A DNA stretch of 64,000 nucleotides from Halalkalicoccus subterraneus (lineage in GTDB: Archaea > Halobacteriota > Halobacteria > Halobacteriales > Halalkalicoccaceae): NCBI RefSeq assembly GCF_003697815.1, contig NZ_RDQG01000036.1, positions 1 to 64,000 of the forward strand, given 5' to 3'. The notes below the pieces were generated by a model. That model saw only the letters and a program-made list of their open reading frames with translations. It searched no databases and was not told the origin of the DNA. A program made the translations under genes and the position numbers. This document shows positions 43,246-51,862 of the stretch, piece after piece (the first letter of the stretch is position 1; the number at the start of each line of letters is the position of its first letter).

Positions 43246-44391
43246 GTGAGTACGTTGGTGGTGTGTCTCGATCGGTCAGGTGCGATCGCGGAGGCCGCGG
43301 GCGTCTCTCCCCCCGTCGTCGGCTGGGAGGCGGTTCGATCGCTCGTGATCGACGTCGGTCTCGCGGACCCGGAGGACTCCCGGGTCAACTGCCTGCTCGA
43401 AACCCTGCGGGTGGCCCGCGAGCTCCGGGACGGCAATGAGGCGGTGACCGTCGCGGTCGTCACGGGTGGGGCCGACGCGGTCGGGGCGGGCCGGTCGATC
43501 GCTGCCCAGATCGAGGCGCTTCGGGCCGCCCACGCCGTCGACACCGCGATCATCGTCACCGACAGTGCCGAGGACGAACGGTTCGTCCCGGTTATCGAGA
43601 GCCGCCTGTCGGTCGATTCCGTCGACCGGGTTGTGGTCCGCCAGGCCCGCGACATCGAATCGACGTACTACCTGCTCAAACAGTTCCTCGGCGACGAGGA
43701 GCTCCGCCAAATCACGCTCGTCCCGCTCGGGCTGGCGCTGATCGTCTTTCCCGTTCTGCTCGCGTCGATGGGACCGGTCGTCGCCGTCGCCTCGCTGACC
43801 GCCGTCTTCGGGCTGTTCCTCCTGTATAAGGGGCTGGGGATCGACAGCTACCGCTCGACGCTGTCGGCGAACCTGCGCGGGGCGCTGTACTCGGGGCAGG
43901 TATCGGTCGTGACTTACGTCGTCGCCGTGGGACTGGCGCTGGTGGGCGTCTTCGTCGGCGTGCTCGGCGTCTCGGGGTTCGACTCGGGCGGGGGCGTTCT
44001 CGTCCCCGCGATGGGCTTCGCTTACGACAGCATTCCGTGGCTCGCGATGGCCGCGCTCACGGCGAGCACGGGCCGTCTGATCGACGAGGCGATCCGCGAC
44101 GAGCCCGTCCCCACCTCGTCGCTGAACCTCCCGTTCGGGGTGATCGCGCTGGGACTCGTCGTCCGGGGGTTCTCGGCGTATTTCCTGCAGCGAAGCGCGG
44201 CGATGGCCCACTCGACGGTACCGTCGCTCGACGTCGGGACCGTCTCCGTCGAGGGGTTCACCCTCGCGCCGATCCAGCAGCTCGCCGCCTTCGTCGTCGC
44301 GGGCGTCGTCATCAGTCTCGTCGGGGTCCGGGCCTCGACGCGCTTTGCCGGCGCCCCCGAGGCCGAAGCGGACGCGGAGGCGACCGACTGA
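43246..44391 (+). CDS. DUF373 family membrane protein
   Basis: A 381-residue archaeal DUF373 protein. The first 150 residues are a soluble Rossmann-like domain (STLVVCLDRSGAIAEAAG; VAVVTGGADAVGAGRSIAAQ). The rest has about six to seven membrane helices (160-360) and an acidic tail. It resembles conserved archaeal proteins of unknown role. A ligand-binding domain coupled to a membrane domain suggests sensing or transport, by inference only. Confidence 0.85.
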   Translation: MSTLVVCLDRSGAIAEAAGVSPPVVGWEAVRSLVIDVGLADPEDSRVNCLLETLRVARELRDGNEAVTVAVVTGGADAVGAGRSIAAQIEALRAAHAVDTAIIVTDSAEDERFVPVIESRLSVDSVDRVVVRQARDIESTYYLLKQFLGDEELRQITLVPLGLALIVFPVLLASMGPVVAVASLTAVFGLFLLYKGLGIDSYRSTLSANLRGALYSGQVSVVTYVVAVGLALVGVFVGVLGVSGFDSGGGVLVPAMGFAYDSIPWLAMAALTASTGRLIDEAIRDEPVPTSSLNLPFGVIALGLVVRGFSAYFLQRSAAMAHSTVPSLDVGTVSVEGFTLAPIQQLAAFVVAGVVISLVGVRASTRFAGAPEAEADAEATD

Positions 44392-44393
44392 GC

Positions 44394-44399
44394 TTTACC
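44394..44399 (+). promoter_or_regulatory. TATA-like box of dph6
   Basis: TTTACC is centred 25-26 bases before the ATG at 44422, right after the DUF373 stop. Leaderless transcription of dph6 is likely. Confidence 0.45.
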
Positions 44400-44421
44400 G
44401 CTCAGGGCACAGTCCCTCCGT

Positions 44422-45126
44422 ATGACGAACTGGATCGCGCTCTTCTCGGGCGGAAAGGACTCCTCGTGGGCGCTGTATCGTGCGCTCGAATCCGGGCTGG
44501 CGGTCTCGCGGCTGGTGACCGTCCACCCCGCCGCTGACTCGTACATGTACCACGTGCCCGCGACCGACCTCGCTGCCCTCGCGGCCGAGAGCATCGGTAT
44601 CGAACTGCTCGAAGTCGACTCCGCGGTCGGGGCCGAGGCCGTCGCCGATTCGGGCGCGCAGGGCGACGCCGAACTCGAACCGCTCGAAGCCGCCCTTTCG
44701 GAACTCGACGAGTCGCTCGGGGTCGATGGGCTGATCGCCGGCGCGGTCGAAAGCGAGTTCCAGACCAGCCGGATCGCCGCGATGGCCGAGCGGCTGGGCG
44801 CCGAGACGTTCACGCCGCTGTGGGAGCGCGACCCCGTTTCGCTCGCGGAGGCGATGCTCGATGCGGGCTTCGAGATCCGGATCGTGCAGGTCGCCGCGGC
44901 CGGCCTCGACGAGTCGTGGCTCGGACGAACCCTCGATCGCGAGGCACTCGACGAACTGATCGCCCTCAACGAGCGCTACGGCGTCCACGTACTGGGAGAG
45001 GGCGGGGAGTTCGAGACGCTCGTCACCGACGGACCGCATATGGACCGCCCGATCGAGATCGAATACGAGACGGAATGGGGGGAGGGCCGCGGAACCCTGA
45101 CGATCACCGACGCACGATTGGGGTGA
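44422..45126 (+). CDS. dph6: Diphthine--ammonia ligase Dph6
   Basis: An ATP-pyrophosphatase that makes the last amide of diphthamide on translation factor aEF2. The 234-residue protein starts with the PP-loop SGGKDSSWAL (9-18) and carries the family's VDGLIAGAVESEFQTSRI and GEGGEFETLVTDGP segments. Dph6 rather than ThiI or NcsA is supported by these two. Other diphthamide genes are not in view. It converges with the nucleotidyltransferase gene. Confidence 0.9.
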   Translation: MTNWIALFSGGKDSSWALYRALESGLAVSRLVTVHPAADSYMYHVPATDLAALAAESIGIELLEVDSAVGAEAVADSGAQGDAELEPLEAALSELDESLGVDGLIAGAVESEFQTSRIAAMAERLGAETFTPLWERDPVSLAEAMLDAGFEIRIVQVAAAGLDESWLGRTLDREALDELIALNERYGVHVLGEGGEFETLVTDGPHMDRPIEIEYETEWGEGRGTLTITDARLG

Positions 45127-45127
45127 G

Positions 45128-46105
45128 CTACGCGTCGGAGTCGTCGCCGTTGATCCTCGTGTGGGCGCCGATGAGCGCGCCCGCGAGGTTGATCCCCTCG
45201 ACGTGGGTGCCCTCGTCGATGATCGTCCCCCGGAGCTCGCAGTCGGTGACGGTCACGTCGGGGAAGATCACCGAGCGCTCGGCGGTGACGCCGTCGAGGT
45301 GTGCGCCGGCCATGACGTGGACGTTCTCGCCGACCGTGCTGTTCTCGACGGTTGCGTCGGGGTGGATGTGGCTGTCGCCGTCGAGGAACCACTCGACGGC
45401 GTCGAGGTAGCTCTCGGGGGTGCCGATGTCGTACCACGCCTCGTCGAACGTGAAGGCATATACTTCGCCCCGCTCGACGAGCCACTGGATGAACCAGCCC
45501 GGCTCGTCGGGGTTGTTGTCGTCGGCCAGATACTCGTCCAGTCGGTCGAGGTCCTCGGCCGGAAAGCCGTAGCAGGCGATCGAGGCGAGCGTGCTCGCGG
45601 GCTCTTCGGGTTTCTCCTCGAAGCCGACGACCCGGTCGCCCTCCAGGTCGACGATCCCGTACTGGCTCGCCCGGTCGTAGGAACCGACGTCGTAGGCCGC
45701 GAGCACGGGCTCCCCTTTGGTCTCGAAGAAGTCGATGAACTCGCTGATGTCGAAGCTGATCAGGTTGTCGCCCGCGATGACGAGGGTGTCCTCGGAGAGG
45801 GTCTCGCGCTCGACGAGCTGGGCGAGCGCACCGACGACGCCGAACTTCTCGTCCTCCTCGCTGGTCTCCTCGACGGAGACGCGCGGTTTCTCGAAGCGAC
45901 TCGCCTCGATGTGTGCTTCGAACTCCTCGGCGAAGCGCTCGTTGGTGCTGACGTAGACGTCCTCGATCCGGTCGTCGGCTTCGAGACCCGAAAAGACCTG
46001 GTCGATGACGGTCTCCTCGCCGACCGGCAGCACCATCTTCGGTCGATGTTTCGTGATCGGCCACAGCCGCGTCGCGTACCCGCCAGCCAGCACGATTGCG
46101 TCCAT
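45128..46105 (-). CDS. Sugar-phosphate nucleotidyltransferase with beta-helix domain
   Basis: A 325-residue GlmU/RmlA-like enzyme. The nucleotidyltransferase core has LAGGYATRLWPITKHRPK (6-23) and IAGDNLISFDIS with the metal aspartate. From about 235, hexapeptide repeats (HIHPDATVENSTVGENV...) form a left-handed beta helix. The signature Ala-Gly-Gly-Tyr replaces the usual GGxGTR. It makes a nucleotide-activated sugar for glycosylation or lipids. Which sugar is not evident. Confidence 0.9.
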   Translation of the reverse strand: MDAIVLAGGYATRLWPITKHRPKMVLPVGEETVIDQVFSGLEADDRIEDVYVSTNERFAEEFEAHIEASRFEKPRVSVEETSEEDEKFGVVGALAQLVERETLSEDTLVIAGDNLISFDISEFIDFFETKGEPVLAAYDVGSYDRASQYGIVDLEGDRVVGFEEKPEEPASTLASIACYGFPAEDLDRLDEYLADDNNPDEPGWFIQWLVERGEVYAFTFDEAWYDIGTPESYLDAVEWFLDGDSHIHPDATVENSTVGENVHVMAGAHLDGVTAERSVIFPDVTVTDCELRGTIIDEGTHVEGINLAGALIGAHTRINGDDSDA

Positions 46106-46200
46106 ACTCGCGTATCGTCACCCGGTGGTAAGTCGTTTTTCCTGTCCGGCGCCGAGCCGGCCCGACAACGGTTTTGTTCCCCGGTCGCCTCGGAACCCGT

Positions 46201-46497
46201 ATGCGCGAACCGACCGGTACGACCCGCGAACGCATCGCCGCCCGCCTCCGCGAGGGGCCCGCGACCCCCAGTGCGCTCGCCAGCGAGTTCGCGATCACGA
46301 CCGGGAGCGCCCTCTCGCACCTCGAGCACGTCTCGCGTTCGGTCGACGGCGACGCTGGCGACGAACAGTTGTTGGTTTCCCCGCCGGAGTGTCGCGAGTG
46401 TGGGTTCTCGGGGTTCGACGACCCGCTGAACGTCCCCTCGCGGTGTCCCTCGTGTAAGACCGAATCGATCGAGGAGCCGGCGTTCGTTCTCGAATAG
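46201..46497 (+). CDS. HTH plus zinc-ribbon transcriptional regulator
   Basis: A 98-residue archaeal regulator. An ArsR-like winged helix covers about 8-50 (RERIAARLREGPATPSALAS). A zinc ribbon with Cys64/67/82/85 (CRECGFSG ... CPSC) follows. The combination is the conserved archaeal COG3357-like family, target unknown. It is oriented away from the sugar nucleotidyltransferase gene, with a shared 95-base gap. Confidence 0.85.
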   Translation: MREPTGTTRERIAARLREGPATPSALASEFAITTGSALSHLEHVSRSVDGDAGDEQLLVSPPECRECGFSGFDDPLNVPSRCPSCKTESIEEPAFVLE

Positions 46498-46541
46498 CGT
46501 CGCCGCGGCGCTCGAAGCCCGTGAAAACGCGTCCCTGTGGA

Positions 46542-47240
46542 CTACCGGGACCGTGCGCGGTCGATCCAGCCCTGGAGGCGCTTTTCGGAGAGCCCGGTCG
46601 ACTCGGAGAGTTCGCCGGCGTCGGCCGCCGCGAGGTCGGCGGGCGAATCGACACCGGAATCGGAGAGTTTCGTGGCGTACGAGGGGCCGATCCCCTTGAT
46701 CTCCCGAAGGGTCCCCTCCGAAACCGACTCCGATGACGGCTCGCCGACCGGCCCGGACGCCGCTTCCGGGTCGCCCGTCTCGTCCCCGATGTCGGGCTCG
46801 GCGTTCCCATCCACATCCGGTTCGGGCTCGGACGTCGCGTCCGGTTCGGTCCCGATGTCGGGATCGGGTTCCTCCTCTCCGTTCGACTCCGACTCGGGTT
46901 CGACCATCTCCATCGGCTCTGATTCGGGTCCGGCCGGGTCGTCCTCGGTAGCCTCGGCGGACCCGTCGGTGCTCGGGCCGTCGACCTCGGGGTCGACCGA
47001 GGGCTCCGGATCTGCCCCCGAGTCGGGCTCGGCGGTCGGTTCGTCCTCGGCCACGGGATCGGGTTCGGCGGCCTCGGAGCCCGGAGCGGGCGTTTCTGGT
47101 TGGGCCCGCTCGTCGGCGGTGGCGTCCGATTCGGGGTCGCGCTCGACCGTGACACCGGCGGTGTCGGTGCCCTGCCGACCGCTGTTCGACTGCCCGCCGT
47201 CGAGCCCGAGCAACGATTTCAGCTTGTTCAGCAGTGCCAT
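46542..47240 (-). CDS. Helix-hairpin-helix protein with acidic linker
   Basis: A 232-residue protein. A basic N-terminus (MALLNKLKSLLGLD) is followed by about 150 residues of Glu/Pro/Asp/Ser repeats (EPDPD-like) and a C-terminal HhH/SAM-like domain (LREIKGIGPSYATKLSDSGV, about 175-194, to AGELSESTGLSEKRLQGWIDRA). The domain type binds DNA in helicases and topoisomerases. The very long disordered linker is unusual. It may link DNA to another factor. A CTTTTAAG promoter lies 29 bases upstream. Confidence 0.85.
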   Translation of the reverse strand: MALLNKLKSLLGLDGGQSNSGRQGTDTAGVTVERDPESDATADERAQPETPAPGSEAAEPDPVAEDEPTAEPDSGADPEPSVDPEVDGPSTDGSAEATEDDPAGPESEPMEMVEPESESNGEEEPDPDIGTEPDATSEPEPDVDGNAEPDIGDETGDPEAASGPVGEPSSESVSEGTLREIKGIGPSYATKLSDSGVDSPADLAAADAGELSESTGLSEKRLQGWIDRARSR

Positions 47241-47262
47241 TGGAGGTGGTATACGCGCCGAC

Positions 47263-48093
47263 CTACTTAAAAGCGCCCGACGAATCCGACAGTTCCCCCC
47301 GCAGTGACTCGTTCATGGCGTCGACCGGGGCCTCCTGTCCGGTCCACTGTTCGAGCGCCTCGACCCCCTGATAGAGCAACATCCACGCCCCGTCGATCGT
47401 CTCGGCACCGGCTTCGTTCGCCTCCCGAAGCAGGCGGGTTTCGAGCGGCTGGTAGACGATGTCCATCACCGTCAGGCGGCGATCGAGCAGGTCGGCGGCC
47501 ACCGGCGAACGGTCTCCCTCCATCCCGACGCTCGTGGCGTTGACGAGCACCTCTGCGTTGGCGAGCAAGCTCTCGAGTTCGCCGAGGCTGTGGCCCGTCG
47601 CACCCGGTACGGCCTGTGCGAGCTCGGTCGCGTGCTCCTCGGTCCGGTTCGCGATCGTCACGGTCGCCCCGGCGTCGGCGAGCGCGAACGCGATCGCCCG
47701 CCCGGCCCCGCCGGCTCCGATCAGTACCGCTCGCGCGCCGTCGAGAGCCACGTCGTGGTGTTCGAGCGCCCGGCGGGCACCGACCGCGTCGGTGTTGTAC
47801 CCGACCGGGGTGCGGTTCTCACCCTCGAACCCGATCGTGTTGACCGCCCCGATCCGGTCGGCCAGATCGTCGAGTTCGATCATCGTCACCACGTCCTGTT
47901 TGAACGGGATCGTCACGTTCAGTCCCTTGATTCCAAGCGCTCCGGCCCCCCTGATCGCGGCCTCGAGCGATTCGACCTCCGGTTCGAAGGTGACGTACCG
48001 GGCGTCGATCCCCAGCTCCCGGTAAGCCGCCTCGTGCATCGGTGGCGATAACGAGTGTCCCACCGGATTGCCAAGCAGCCCGTAGACGTCCAT
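47263..48093 (-). CDS. aroE: Shikimate dehydrogenase
   Basis: AroE reduces 3-dehydroshikimate with NADPH in aromatic amino acid synthesis. The 276 residues carry the substrate loop GHSLSPPMH (12-20), catalytic Lys65 in NVTIPFKQ, Asp102 (NTD) and NADP-binding GAGGAG (127-132). The ATG at 48093 gives the family N-terminus MDVYGLLG. No other shikimate gene is close. Confidence 0.94.
   Translation of the reverse strand: MDVYGLLGNPVGHSLSPPMHEAAYRELGIDARYVTFEPEVESLEAAIRGAGALGIKGLNVTIPFKQDVVTMIELDDLADRIGAVNTIGFEGENRTPVGYNTDAVGARRALEHHDVALDGARAVLIGAGGAGRAIAFALADAGATVTIANRTEEHATELAQAVPGATGHSLGELESLLANAEVLVNATSVGMEGDRSPVAADLLDRRLTVMDIVYQPLETRLLREANEAGAETIDGAWMLLYQGVEALEQWTGQEAPVDAMNESLRGELSDSSGAFK
47266..47273 (-). 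promoter_or_regulatory. TATA box of the HhH-protein gene
   Basis: CTTTTAAG on the minus strand is centred about 29 bases from the ATG at 47240 and sits inside the last codons of aroE. The HhH gene probably has its own leaderless transcript. Confidence 0.5.
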
Positions 48094-48164
48094 GCGTGGA
48101 GTATCCGACCGACGCGGCATAACACCCCGGGAACCCGTGATCGAGTGCCCGGGGGAGCGACGCG

Positions 48165-48170
48165 TTTATT
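48165..48170 (+). promoter_or_regulatory. TATA-like box of dtdA
   Basis: TTTATT is centred 26-27 bases before the GTG at 48194, which supports that GTG over upstream in-frame codons. Confidence 0.5.
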
Positions 48171-48193
48171 CGCGAACGCCGCGAACGCCGCCC

Positions 48194-49513
48194 GTGATCG
48201 GAATCGTCGTCAGCCGTGCGGATTCGGCCTCCGAATCGATCGGCGAGCAGCTGCTCGAGCTCGCCGACTGGCGCGAACGCGAGGGCTCGGACCGACCCGA
48301 TGGGGATGGAGGCGGGAGCTACTACACCCTCGAAACCGAGAGGGCGAGCTTCGAACTCCGCACGTTCGGGGAGTGGCACCTCGAACTGGACGGCGTCGCG
48401 GAGGCGTTTTCGGATCCCGACCTCGTCGTCTTCGCCTCCCGGCATTCGGGCGAGACGGGGCCGCTTCTCACGGCGCATTTCACCGGCAACTTCGGTCCGG
48501 CGGAGTTCGGCGGGCGTGCCGGCGAGCTCGCGGCGGCCGCGCCGGCGGCGCACAAGCGGCTGCTGGAGGGCTTTCGCGAGCACGCCCCCGACGGCTACGA
48601 GGTCGGCATGGAGTGTACCCACCACGGACCGACCTCAGTAGGAGCACCCTCGCTCTTTGCGGAGTTGGGAAGCGGCGAAGCGGAGTGGGAGGACGCCGCG
48701 GGTGCCCGCGCGGTCGGTCGGTCGATCCTCGATCTGGAGGGCGTTACCCACCAGGAAAGACAGGTCGTCGCCTTCGGCGGCGGCCACTACGTGCCCCGTC
48801 CCACGCGAATAGTGACGGAAACGCCGTGGGCGGTGGGACACATCGGTGCCGACTGGTGTCTCGAGGAGATGGGGCCGATCGACCCCGACGTGATCGACCG
48901 GGCCTTCGAGCGAAGCGGGGCCGAAATCGCGGTCATCGACGGCGAGCGCCCCGAACTCGAATCCGTCATCGAGGAGCTCGGCTACCGGGTGGTGAGCGAG
49001 ACGTGGCTCCGGGAGGTCGATGGCCGGGACCTCGACCTCGTTGCCCGACTCGAATCCGAACTCGACTCCGTCGAGGCGGGGCTCCGATTCGGCGAGCACG
49101 GCGGACCGTTCGAGGTCCGCCCGCTGCCCGTCGAGCTGATCGGGACAGCCCGCGCGGTCGATCCCGATGCTGTCCGCGAGGCGGTCGAGCGCTACACTGT
49201 CGCCTTCGGGACTACGGAGGGCGGATCCGAGGTCGGCGAGCGCGCGGCTTTCGCGAGCGACGCCGATCGGGAGGCGCTCCTCGAGGATCTGGTCGGAGTT
49301 CTCGACCGGGAGTACGAGGTCGAGCGGCGGTCAGACGGGGTACTCGTCCGCGAGCGGGCGTTCGACCCGGAGAAGGCGGCGACCCTCGGCGTCCCCGAGG
49401 GGCCGAAGTTCGGGCGCCTCGCGTCGGGCGAGCCCGTCGAGGTCGACGGCCGGACCATCGATCCCGATGCGGTGACGTCCGAGGAGATTAGGACGTTGTC
49501 ATATTCTCCCTGA
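48194..49513 (+). CDS. dtdA: D-aminoacyl-tRNA deacylase DtdA
   Basis: DtdA removes D-amino acids from mischarged tRNA and is the archaeal/plant type, unrelated to bacterial DTD. The N-terminal [32 protein letters not shown] (110-129) and the zinc site in ECTHHGPTS and AFGGGHYVP are family hallmarks. The 439 residues include a C-terminal extension of about 170 residues (from about 270), characteristic of halophilic versions. Start GTG. Confidence 0.93.
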   Translation: MIGIVVSRADSASESIGEQLLELADWREREGSDRPDGDGGGSYYTLETERASFELRTFGEWHLELDGVAEAFSDPDLVVFASRHSGETGPLLTAHFTGNFGPAEFGGRAGELAAAAPAAHKRLLEGFREHAPDGYEVGMECTHHGPTSVGAPSLFAELGSGEAEWEDAAGARAVGRSILDLEGVTHQERQVVAFGGGHYVPRPTRIVTETPWAVGHIGADWCLEEMGPIDPDVIDRAFERSGAEIAVIDGERPELESVIEELGYRVVSETWLREVDGRDLDLVARLESELDSVEAGLRFGEHGGPFEVRPLPVELIGTARAVDPDAVREAVERYTVAFGTTEGGSEVGERAAFASDADREALLEDLVGVLDREYEVERRSDGVLVRERAFDPEKAATLGVPEGPKFGRLASGEPVEVDGRTIDPDAVTSEEIRTLSYSP

Positions 49514-49584
49514 ACCGGTCGGACGCGTGTCGGACGGAAACGGGAACAATCATTACGATGGGTACATTACGAGCGCGCAAGACA

Positions 49585-50742
49585 ATGGACTCGATCATTC
49601 AGGACGCCGTCGACAACGACGAGGCCGAGCAGGCGGCGCCGGGAGACGACACCGAGGACGCCGAGGACGACGGCGTCGCCCCCGAGGTCAGCGAGTCGGG
49701 GCAGATGACCGACGAGGAGCTTCGCAACGTACTGGAGGACCTCCAGACCAACATCACCGTCGTGGGCTGTGGCGGCGCCGGCGGGAACACCGTCAACCGG
49801 ATGGAAGAGGAGGGGATCCACGGCGCGAAGCTCGTCGCCGCGAACACCGACGTCCAGCACCTCGTGGAGATCGAGGCCGACACCAAGATCCTGCTCGGCG
49901 AGCAGAAGACCCGCGGCCGGGGCGCGGGCTCGCTCCCGCAGGTCGGCGAGGAGGCAGCGCTGGAAAGCGAGGACGAGGTCAACGACGCGATCCAGGGCTC
50001 GGACATGGTGTTCGTCACCGCAGGGCTGGGCGGCGGGACCGGCACCGGGAGCGCGCCGGTCGTCGCAAAGGCCGCCCGCGAGTCGGGTGCGCTCACCATT
50101 GCCATCGTCACGACGCCCTTCACCGCCGAGGGCGAAGTCAGGAGAACGAACGCGGAGGCCGGGCTCGAACGCCTTCGGGACGTCGCCGACACCGTGATCG
50201 TCGTCCCGAACGACCGCCTGCTCGATGCCGTCGGCAAACTGCCCGTCCGGCAGGCGTTCAAAGTCGCCGACGAGGTGCTCATGCGCTCGGTGAAGGGGAT
50301 CACCGAGCTGATCACCAAACCCGGGTTAGTGAACCTCGACTTCGCGGACGTTCGAACCGTTATGGAGAAGGGCGGCGTCGCCATGATCGGGCTCGGCGAA
50401 AGTGACTCCGAGTCGAAGGCCAAGGACTCGGTGAAGTCGGCGCTCCGATCGCCCCTGCTCGACGTCGACATCTCGGGGGCGAACTCCGCGCTGGTGAACG
50501 TCACCGGCGGCAACGACATGAGCATCGAGGAAGCCGAGGGCGTCGTCGAGGAGATCTACGAGCGCATCGACCCCGACGCCCGCATCATCTGGGGCACCTC
50601 CGTCGACGAGGAGCTCGAGGGTGCGATGCGGACGATGATCGTCGTCACTGGCGTCGACTCCCCGCAGATCTACGGTCGGGAGGAAGAGCAACAACAGGAA
50701 CAGTCCGCCGGGCAGCTACAGGACATCGACTACGTCGAGTAA
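49585..50742 (+). CDS. ftsZ1: Cell division protein FtsZ1
   Basis: The second tubulin-like division GTPase, 385 residues from this start, thought to assemble first and position FtsZ2. It has GGGTGTG (149-155) and a T7 loop NLDFAD with Asp252/Asp255. An acidic N-terminal extension (residues 10-45) and a Gln/Glu-rich tail distinguish it from FtsZ2. The ATG at 49558 would add nine residues. ATG 49585 is favoured by an AT-rich ATTACGA box 30 bases upstream and by the family start MDSII. FtsZ1 and FtsZ2 lie about 14 kb apart on the same strand. Confidence 0.93.
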   Translation: MDSIIQDAVDNDEAEQAAPGDDTEDAEDDGVAPEVSESGQMTDEELRNVLEDLQTNITVVGCGGAGGNTVNRMEEEGIHGAKLVAANTDVQHLVEIEADTKILLGEQKTRGRGAGSLPQVGEEAALESEDEVNDAIQGSDMVFVTAGLGGGTGTGSAPVVAKAARESGALTIAIVTTPFTAEGEVRRTNAEAGLERLRDVADTVIVVPNDRLLDAVGKLPVRQAFKVADEVLMRSVKGITELITKPGLVNLDFADVRTVMEKGGVAMIGLGESDSESKAKDSVKSALRSPLLDVDISGANSALVNVTGGNDMSIEEAEGVVEEIYERIDPDARIIWGTSVDEELEGAMRTMIVVTGVDSPQIYGREEEQQQEQSAGQLQDIDYVE

Positions 50743-50743
50743 G

Positions 50744-51826
50744 TCAGTACTCGATCTCGATCGCGGGCATCTCCAAAAAGGCCGTCTCGTAGCCGTCGTG
50801 TCTCGCGATCTGGGGAACCGAATCGATTTCGATGCGAATCACGTTGCCTTCTTCGAGTGCCACCGGCGCGCCGTAGTGAAAGCCGAGCTCCGCATCGAGC
50901 GTCGCCGTCAGCGAGTCCTCGAAGACGGACTCTCCTTCCCGAGTCACCCGTGTGGAGAGGGCCATCAGCGGGAGCATGACGCGGTTGTGCGGCGTGCGCG
51001 GCGAGACGGCGAGATACGGGCCATCGAAGCGCTCCGCGTCGAGGGCGACGACGACGAACTCGGCGTCGCCGCTCCGTTCGGCTCCGATCAGCTCTCCCGG
51101 CAGCTCCTCGGCCGGCGGCACGGTCGACTGGGGCATGTGGTGGGTCCCGTGGTCGCCGCCCGCGTGCGCCATCTCCTCGTGGTCCATCAGGTCGAGTTCG
51201 CCGCGCTGGCCCCGCCTGCTCTCGTCGATCAGCTCGAACCCGAGGTCGTAGACGACGTCGGTGTCGAACTCGAAGTCGAACTCGGCGGTGCGGGGCTCTT
51301 CGAGGGCCCCGCCGAGCTCGCCGACGCCCCGCGCGTCCGCCGGGTTGATGCGGAGGGTCGCGGTGTACTCGCCCTCCTCCTCGATCGCGAGGTTGTCCCC
51401 GTAATGAAACCCCATGCGCTGGGAGAGCATCGCCCAGAGCTGGCCGGCGTAGGGCGTTCCGTCCCCGCCCTCGACGGTCATGCGGACGTCCGCCGGGACG
51501 ACGACACCCGATTCGGTCTCCCAGACGCTCGCCATCAGGTGCAGCGCGTCGTCGTCGGTGATCTCGACCCTGTTGGTCTCCGTGCCGGTGATCGTCCAGA
51601 AGCGGTGTGGGTAGGTATACGAGAGCGAAACGGTGTACTCGCCGGCCTCCACGAACCCGTAGGTCCCCATTTCCTCGACGGAGGCGGGGACGTAGGCGGC
51701 GTCGGGGCGGTCCTCGACGATCGGGGGGTCGCGCCAGGCCGACTGGGTCTCGAAGACGCCGGTACAGCCCGCCAGCCCAGACGTTCCGAGGAGGGCGCCG
51801 GCTCGCAGGAAACCGCGGCGGTTCAT
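50744..51826 (-). CDS. Tandem P19-like iron-transport lipoprotein
   Basis: A 360-residue exported lipoprotein with a twin-arginine start (NRRGFLRAG, 2-10) and lipobox GLAGC (Cys21). It contains two P19/Iron_transport-like beta domains, about 45-165 and 240-360, each with the diagnostic loop FHYG (140-143 and 316-319), which in bacterial P19 proteins sits near the metal site. A His/Met-rich linker (213-232, five His and three Met) joins them. Metal binding on the outer surface is likely. Copper or iron cannot be told apart. It is followed on the same strand, upstream in transcription, by a membrane protein. Confidence 0.85.
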   Translation of the reverse strand: MNRRGFLRAGALLGTSGLAGCTGVFETQSAWRDPPIVEDRPDAAYVPASVEEMGTYGFVEAGEYTVSLSYTYPHRFWTITGTETNRVEITDDDALHLMASVWETESGVVVPADVRMTVEGGDGTPYAGQLWAMLSQRMGFHYGDNLAIEEEGEYTATLRINPADARGVGELGGALEEPRTAEFDFEFDTDVVYDLGFELIDESRRGQRGELDLMDHEEMAHAGGDHGTHHMPQSTVPPAEELPGELIGAERSGDAEFVVVALDAERFDGPYLAVSPRTPHNRVMLPLMALSTRVTREGESVFEDSLTATLDAELGFHYGAPVALEEGNVIRIEIDSVPQIARHDGYETAFLEMPAIEIEY

Positions 51827-51862
51827 ATCGCCCCTCGGGTCCTCGCCGTCTTACGGGTTGCG

